A stretch of DNA of 64,000 nucleotides from Hyalella azteca. Its lineage: Eukaryota; Arthropoda; Malacostraca; Amphipoda; Hyalellidae. Of the stretch, positions 58,041 to 64,000 are shown in pieces. Position 1 is the stretch's first letter. Each line of letters opens with the position of its first letter. The notes under the pieces were generated by a model. It was given only the letters and a program-made list of their open reading frames with translations. It searched no databases and was not told the DNA's origin. Both the position numbers and the translations under genes were made by a program. The stretch spans positions 62,001-126,000 of the forward strand of contig NW_025931515.1 of NCBI RefSeq assembly GCF_000764305.2, written 5' to 3'.

Positions 58041-59439
58041 GGAAAGGCTAAAAAGCTAGTAAGTTATAGCTGTAAATTCTTACGTAATTGCGTCATGATG
58101 CCGAAAGTGTCTCATGTTGCCACAAGTGTGATATGTTGCCGTGAGTATGTCACGTTGCCAAAGGACTGCCCTTTACTGCCCATGCCTTAAGTATGTTCCG
58201 TTGCCACTAGTGAACCACGTTGCCGTAAGTGTGCCATGTTGCCAAACGTGGTTCGCGTTGCCAAAAGTGTGTCCTATGCTATACACCAATAGATTTGTAG
58301 CTCCTTTAGTAAGCCTAGTCTCAGTCCCCTTAAAAATCTAGAAAATGTAATCAAATATCCTGATAAGTAAAACGTTTCTAAAATCCTATTAAAATTTCCT
58401 CCGCTCCGCCCTGGTTGTAAAGGATTGAATTACGAAACATAATTCAATAACTTTTGTGGCCCCGGCATTCAGCTTTAATAAATTTTGTACCTTTTTTATT
58501 TAATTGATAAATTCATTAAATATTTGCGGGTATCTAATACATTCCAACATTTTAAAATAATATGCTATAAAAAAAAAATATTGCATTCTTGTATTTACTA
58601 TTATTAAATTTATGTCATAGGCGTAACGATTCTAATATCAAACCCCCATCATGCTAATTAATATCTTGATTACCAAAAATGTGCATAATTTTTTCTCCCT
58701 ATTTATTGTCTATCTAAAATAGCATGCAAATCCGGTGAGCAAAATTCTTTTGGGTTATTTAACAAATAATTACAAACAGAAATCTGCTAACATTTGAATG
58801 GATAAATGTTAGTTATTTATTTGTAGAAACTAGACTGCTAAATCAATTTATATGAAAAAATTAATTCAGTTATAACAAATCGAGTTGTAAAATATTTAAA
58901 AAATCAAAATAAACTGAAGTCTTCAACCAGTACCAAAACGCAATCAATTGGCCGCCATGATTAACAACGCATTGGTCGCCTATTGTGAATGGCAGGACGC
59001 GTGTGTCGGCATGGGCAGTAAAGGGTTAACTCACAGTTCTGGTAGGAATAGCATTGTGAATGGGTGGACGCGTGTGCGTTTTTTCTACTCGCAATTCCAT
59101 TACCAAGCTCACTCCCTGCCGGCAAAACTCCACGGGTTTTACGTTCAATATTTCATTTAATTTGAAAAGATTCTGTTATGCTATTTCCTTGTAATTATTT
59201 TAAATGGAAGTTAATTTTTTAAATAAAAATATTTTTGCCGGTGCCGTTTTAGCAAATGGAGTCAGAAGGATCCACTTTATGTCCTGGCAACCATATTGTA
59301 ATTTTTAATTGATTTGATGATCGAATATAACAGCAGTGAATATAAGTAAACTGAGTTTTGAGTTATCCGTTTACAGCTGAGTGGTTACATGGAAATAATG
59401 AGTTGGATAAAAATTAGAGATTTATATTAATGGGCGTAA

Positions 59440-59505
59440 ATTACAGTGTAAATTAGAGTATTTGGGTGTAAATTAGAGTATTGGGTGTAAATTAGAGTAT
59501 TTTAG
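59440..59505. repeat. 20-bp repeat (TTGGGTGTAAATTAGAGTAT)
   Basis: Three units; single copy in the equivalent part of copy A. Confidence 0.8.
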
Positions 59506-59809
59506 GGATCATGAGAGGGCAAGCAGTAACCAAGTATAATGTGTTCTCAGCACCAGCCATCAAAGCGGAGTAGACGGTGCGGAAATCAGGTCTTAAAACT
59601 CGGACCATCACAATACGGAAGCCATGAAATAGCTGATTAATGAAATAAACAATAACTATTGTTTAAATGAAATCAACATAGTTTGATTTGCGGTGAAAAG
59701 ATCGTTCTAACCCCCTGCCACAATATTATTATAAATATAAAAGCATAAGAAGCTCAGGGAAATACTAATGAGATGAATGTTTCATATGTTTCAGATATTC
59801 AGGGACAAC

Positions 59810-60070
59810 ATCTGATACATGAAATGAAACAGCTGGCTCATGTGATGAAAGTGCTGCTTCACGTGATGAAACAGTTGGCTCACGTGATGAAACAGCTTCT
59901 TAACGCGATGAAACAACTGGCTCACGTGTTGAAACAGTTGGCTCACGTGATGAAATAATCTCACCTCAAGAAACAGTGGCATCACGTAATGAAACAGCTA
60001 CTTCACCTCACGAAACAGCTGTTTCACCTCATGAAACAGCTGCTTCACTCATGAAACAGCTGTTGAAATG
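59810..60070. repeat. ~21-bp ATGAAACAGCTG repeat, copy B
   Basis: About 12 units of CACGTGATGAAACAGYTGGC type. Same family as 53930-54335, but with a CACGTG variant dominant. Confidence 0.9.
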
Positions 60071-60074
60071 CTCA

Positions 60075-60165
60075 AGCTGGCCCAACTGAGGGCATCAGCT
60101 GGCCCAACTGAGGGCATCAGCTGGCCCAACTGAGGGCATCAGCTGGCCCAACTGAGGGCATCAGC
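60075..60165. repeat. 22-bp tandem repeat (TCAGCTGGCCCAACTGAGGG)
   Basis: Four near-perfect units directly after the end of duplication copy B. Confidence 0.93.
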
Positions 60166-60284
60166 AGTAATTACGTAGGGCCGCTGTAACGTTAGTATGT
60201 CCAACCAATGGACAAGGGAATTACTGCTTTAACTAGAGTGAATGAAGCGTGAATGCGTGAAGAACAATTACATAGACAGTGAGC

Positions 60285-60415
60285 GTGGAGCATGAGTACA
60301 TTGTATGACTGTGCTGTGTGCACGAACAAACTACGTACACTCATTGATTGTACACTAACACACTCCGTACACTCATAGACTGTACACTCCGTACACTCAG
60401 TAAGTGTACTCAAGA
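60285..60415. repeat. GTACACTC degenerate repeat
   Basis: Repeats GTACACTCATAGACTGTACA and CCGTACACTCA at irregular spacing. Confidence 0.7.
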
Positions 60416-60420
60416 CAACG

Positions 60421-60839
60421 GTAAAGCGTCTATATAATGAGTCATATAAGCTTGCATGTCTACATGCTATTCGTACGGGACCAGGAGTTCCAGGACGAGC
60501 TTGCAAGTCGCCGTAGCCTGTAATTTTCTACCACATAAAAACTTCATAAAAAAATACGCTGCATGATCTTAAATTGGCCCGCCGCCATAACCGCCGCTTA
60601 CGCACCAGATGAACAAAAATTTTATTTTAAAATTGTAGGTTTTGCGGCGTAATGATTGTGATGGCGGTACATGCATAGCGATGCTCTGAACAATTATGAA
60701 TATTAGGCATGTAATAGTAGGCCTTTGATTGCCGGGGATAATTCGGCAATGGTTTTTTATAGGGGAGCTCAGCGAGCGCTTCTTGTGGTGCTTAGCGAGC
60801 GCACAGGCGTGTCACTTGAGCGCAACTCGACTGAAGCGT
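60421..60839. other. Noncoding DNA
   Basis: No gene supported. The open frame at 60725-60916 runs into the 27-bp array. Confidence 0.45.
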
Positions 60840-61330
60840 GCAGTGATATTCAGTTAACTGAAATATGTAGGGATATTCAGTTAACTGAAATATGTAGGGA
60901 TGTTCAGTTAATTTAGATATGTAGGGATATTAAGTTAACTGTGATATGTAGGGATATTTAGTTAACTGAGAAATTTTGGGTCATTCAGTTAACTTAAAAT
61001 ATAGGGATATTATGTTAGTTAACTGAATCATCTGGGAATATTCAGTAAACTGAGACATTTAGGGACATTCAGTTAACTTAAAAATACAGGGAGATAATGC
61101 TTACTGAAACATCTAGGGACATTCAGTTAACTTAAACCCCAGGAAAAATAATTTAACAGAAACATGTAGGGATATTCAGTTAACCTAAAAATGTGTTGAG
61201 ATTCAGTTGACTTGACTAAAGCGTGGGTAAATATTCAATTGGTATGACTACAAATAGAGTTTTACTCAGTTAGCTCAACCGAAATATGGGCACTCAAACA
61301 TTAAGTGACATCCAACTAACTTAACTGAAT
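60840..61330. repeat. 27-bp minisatellite containing a 14-bp palindrome
   Basis: About 17 units. The founder is GATATTCAGTTAACTGAAAT plus ATGTAGG, whose TTCAGTTAACTGAA core is a perfect palindrome. It degenerates rightward; a looser tail continues to about 61512. Confidence 0.9.
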
Positions 61331-61586
61331 CATGTTTTCTCAGGGGGTGACCTTTAGATCGGAAGCAAAATATTCAGATAGCTTAAAATAAAATATGAGT
61401 AACTAATCTTATATATGATATTGAGCCAATTAATCTGAAACATGAAGCAATAATCAGTCATCAAATTTGGAACATAATATTCAGTCATTTGATCTTAAAC
61501 ATATTATTCAGTCAACTAATCTTGCAGAATTTGTATAAGTATTGTTCAGTACTAACCACCGAAAATTATCATGTATGCAGAAGTAG

Positions 61587-61668
61587 GCAAGGCCGAGATA
61601 AATTGAAATTCGTTGTCCTTGAAATGGCTTCCGACGGGAGCGACAGCGCGGTGCCCACGCTACTGCAG
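61587..61668 (+). CDS. Candidate internal coding exon, function unknown
   Basis: An 82-nt stretch, more GC-rich than its surroundings, reads QGRDKLKFVVLEMASDG then SDSAVPTLLQ and ends CTGCAG before a good donor GTACGG (61669). A possible acceptor AG lies at 61585-61586, or TGCAG ends at 61580. Alternatively ATG at 61624 (context GAAATGG) could be a start codon, giving a first exon MASDGSDSAVPTLLQ. The peptide looks like real protein, with mixed composition and codon choice unlike the repeats around it, but I do not recognise the family. No partner exon is visible within the window. Confidence 0.42.
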
Positions 61669-62399
61669 GTACGGCATTTATCTTTCATCTTGAAGATATA
61701 CTTATTGCTCTTTGAATATTACTGTTGAAATATTGAGTACTACTAAGTATAATTTTATGATCCCATAATTATTATTTTTCCGTATATTTTATGTTAGTTC
61801 GTTTGTTATTATGAACTGTTTGCGGTATGTTGAATAAAGAGAGTCTATACCGCTGAAGCATTTGACATCCTGGGACGCGTAAATTCAACAGTGATGGAAA
61901 TTTGAAATGAAAGGCTGCAAATAAATTAATGCTATGGTAGATGTCTTCTTTAGATCTTGAACTTTATTAAATGGTTTACTCGGTTCGAGGGATTTAATAC
62001 GCGACTTTCCCGCAGTTTCCTATTAAAATTAGTTTCATTGAAACTAACAACTGACAATAGTAAAATAATTGCGTTTAAATAGTATTACGCATGTGGTAGA
62101 CAAGTAAAATACTTTTATTCGAACACCAAAGCATATGAGCTAAAATCAATTGTATATATTCAGAACGTGATTCCATATTAAAACACTAATTTAATATTCC
62201 TTTCAACCAGGTAAGTAGAGAGCGAGCACAGAATTAAGAACAAACTCGCAAACTAAAGTAGACTAAACTAACTTGCGCACGACACACGTGCGCCAAATGA
62301 ACGATTTCTTCGAAAAGTGTACCCGTAAGGTCTTTAAATTCAACAATGATAATCAGGCCTGACTGAGACCACCTCTACACCTCCAACAAAGCAAGCAAG
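61669..62399. other. Noncoding DNA
   Basis: AT-rich. No gene seen; intron if the 61587-61668 exon is real. Confidence 0.45.
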
Positions 62400-62555
62400 C
62401 AATGATAATCAGTCAACTCGTCTTACGCATAATATTCAGTAAGCTCATCTTAAGGATGGTATTCAGTGAACTCATCTTAAGGATGATATTCAGTCAACTC
62501 TTCCTACACATTATATTCAGTCAACTCATCCTACACATTATATTCAGTCACACGC
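62400..62555. repeat. ~26-bp repeat (ATTCAGTCAACTCATCCTAC)
   Basis: Five to six units, related in sequence to the ATTCAGTTAACT array at 60840 and to ATTCAGTCAACTAATCTT at 61508. Confidence 0.85.
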
Positions 62556-63044
62556 ACAACACGCAGGAATGTCACGCTCGGCAGTCACACCTGCTTGGCT
62601 GCATCGTAATTCCTGTCATCTCCGCCGCAGCTCCTATTTAGTCGTCATTAATATGGACTCTTTTCCAGCCGCTATTTCCAGTCATTATATTCAGCCATTA
62701 TTTTCAGCCGTTATTTGCCAGTCGTCGTATAAAGTTCATGTAATGAACCGTTATTTCCAAGCAAGGCGATGTCTTAAGCCGGCATTTACAACCACAGTTT
62801 TGTTGCCGTTATTTGACTGTATTTTAAAGCCGGCATTTGATGCCGTTGTTTTGTAGACGTAATTTAATTAATATTCTATGCCGTTATTTCAATAATGTTG
62901 TTCGGTAGGAACAAAATAGCTATAAGATCCTATTGTGCAGCCGTTTTCTTTAAATACTTACTTATTCTTTTATATGTAGCGATAAAATATAAGAACTGTG
63001 AGAGCTTGGGAAGTGCATGTTGTTTGTCATACTGGTGAAGAAAG
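62556..63044. other. Noncoding DNA
   Basis: No gene supported. 62660-62890 repeats CCGTTATTT and GCCGGCATTT words. Confidence 0.5.
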
Positions 63045-63235
63045 GTTAATAAGGTTAATGAGATTAGTGACGTCAACAAGATCATAAGGTTAATGAGATT
63101 GGTGACGTCAACAAGATCATAAGATTAATGAGAATAGTGATGTCAACAAGATCATAAGATTGATGAGATTAGTGAGGTCAACAATGTCAGAAGGTTAATG
63201 AGATTAGTGAGGTTCGATAAGATCAAAAGCTTATT
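63045..63235. repeat. 35-bp tandem repeat
   Basis: About five units of AAGGTTAATGAGATTAGTGA plus CGTCAACAAGATCAT. Confidence 0.9.
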
Positions 63236-63465
63236 GAAATTGGTTAAAGATATCAAGAAAGTTACAATGATTGTTGAAGTTGAAGTGGTTGGTATGATTA
63301 TTAAGGTTATTCTCGTAGCCTCAACAGCCGCGTGAAGTAGTTTTTTCTCATGCGGCCAGATTATTGGATCCCGCAACTATAAAAAGTTTAAACTTTTCAG
63401 TTTTTCTTATTTCGCCCTGGAACCCCAAAACCCATCTGTCAGCGTCGCTAATGAGAGTAGATACT

Positions 63466-63540
63466 TGTAACATGTCTTATAACATGCCTTGTAACATGAC
63501 TTGTAACATGCCTTGTAACATGCCTTGTAACATGACGTAG
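63466..63540. repeat. 12-bp minisatellite (AACATGCCTTGT), left block
   Basis: Six units; the same repeat resumes at 63682 after about 140 bp of unrelated DNA. Confidence 0.9.
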
Positions 63541-63681
63541 AATCTATAATTTACATAGAAAGTCACAAATTAGTACAATTGAAAGCACAAAAAACACAAT
63601 TAAAAACCTAAACTTACAAGTACCAGGGCACAAAACCTATCTATTCACAATTTCAAGAGGATAGGAGCTACCAGCTGAATT

Positions 63682-64000
63682 TAACATGCCTTGTAACATG
63701 CCTGGCAACATGCCTTGTAACATGCCTTATAACATGCCATGTAACATGCCTAGTAACATGTCATGCAACATGCTTTGTTACATGCCTTGTAACATGCCTT
63801 GTAACATGCCTTGTAACATGCCATGTAACATGTCTTATAACATGCCTTGTAACGTGCCTTGTAACATGCCTGGCAACATGTTCTGAAACATGCCTTGTAA
63901 CATGCCTTGTAGCATGCATTGGAACATGCCTTGAAACATGCCATATAACATGCATTGTAACAATGCTTGTAACATATTTTGTAACATGTCTTATAAAAAG
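63682..64000. repeat. 12-bp minisatellite (AACATGCCTTGT), right block
   Basis: About 26 units to the window edge. The 12-bp unit keeps frames open on both strands (NMPC- and CYKA-type peptides), which are artefacts. Confidence 0.95.

Larger units (their letters stand above)
54338..60070. repeat. Tandem segmental duplication, copy B (~5.7 kb)
   Basis: Starts directly after the copy A ATGAAACAGCTG array and ends in the same array, so A and B are head-to-tail. Relative to A it has a 71-bp repeat expansion at 56335-56690 and lacks the A-specific blocks. Single Ns at 56230 and 57588 mark two of the missing places. Confidence 0.88.

Noticed and set aside
63686..63955. Open frames on both strands with NMPC and CYKA periodic peptides
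   Set aside because: By-product of a 12-bp minisatellite.

Overview
This is AT-rich, intron- and repeat-dominated eukaryotic DNA, not a prokaryotic gene cluster. The only protein-coding sequence I can name is Distal-less (Dll/Dlx homeobox family): a partial upstream exon at about 2470-2566 and the terminal exon at 21403-21948, both on the + strand. The tyrosine-rich GYGFPPMYQSSYGYHMG block, the WFQNRRSKYKK recognition helix and the intron inside the homeobox point to an arthropod. The large, satellite-riddled intron makes a malacostracan crustacean such as an amphipod my best guess, but that is an inference. The central homeobox exon is not visible. It may lie in the 91-base N gap at 17376-17466 or in sequence lost at a single-N join.

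Layout. 1-6 kb: noncoding DNA, then a 1,057-bp repeat element (26-bp satellite head plus unique tail) present twice at an exact 3,419-bp offset. The first copy abuts the Dll upstream exon. 4.1-4.8 kb is a 23-bp satellite interrupted by a 212-bp CACTA-like MITE. 6-21.4 kb is the presumed Dll intron. It holds more than a dozen tandem arrays, a third copy of the 26-bp element, a large homogeneous 24-bp GC-rich array, a tRNA-derived SINE candidate and an inverted repeat around the N gap. 21.4-22.2 kb is the last Dll exon, followed by tandem decayed copies of its own C-terminal coding segment. 22-33 kb is intergenic, with a second CACTA-like MITE and several minisatellites. 33.2-38.2 kb is an old, diverged tandem duplication. 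38-45 kb is minisatellites plus a 1-kb TA-flanked terminal-inverted-repeat element. 45.3-60.1 kb is a younger tandem segmental duplication (copy A about 9 kb, copy B about 5.7 kb). Each copy carries the same dead mariner-like transposase fragment and a member of a dispersed 54-bp repeat family. 60-64 kb is more tandem arrays plus one candidate short coding exon (61587-61668) that I cannot assign.

No complete gene, rRNA, CRISPR array or operon is present. Most open frames here are by-products of tandem repeats whose unit length is a multiple of three. The main points of interest are the disrupted or incomplete Dll gene model, the duplicated Dll C-terminal segment, and several families of dispersed elements that carry internal minisatellites and look like uncharacterised non-autonomous transposons. 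Single N characters sit next to tandem arrays or element ends, so array lengths and some joins should be treated as assembly-limited. All comparisons were made by eye.
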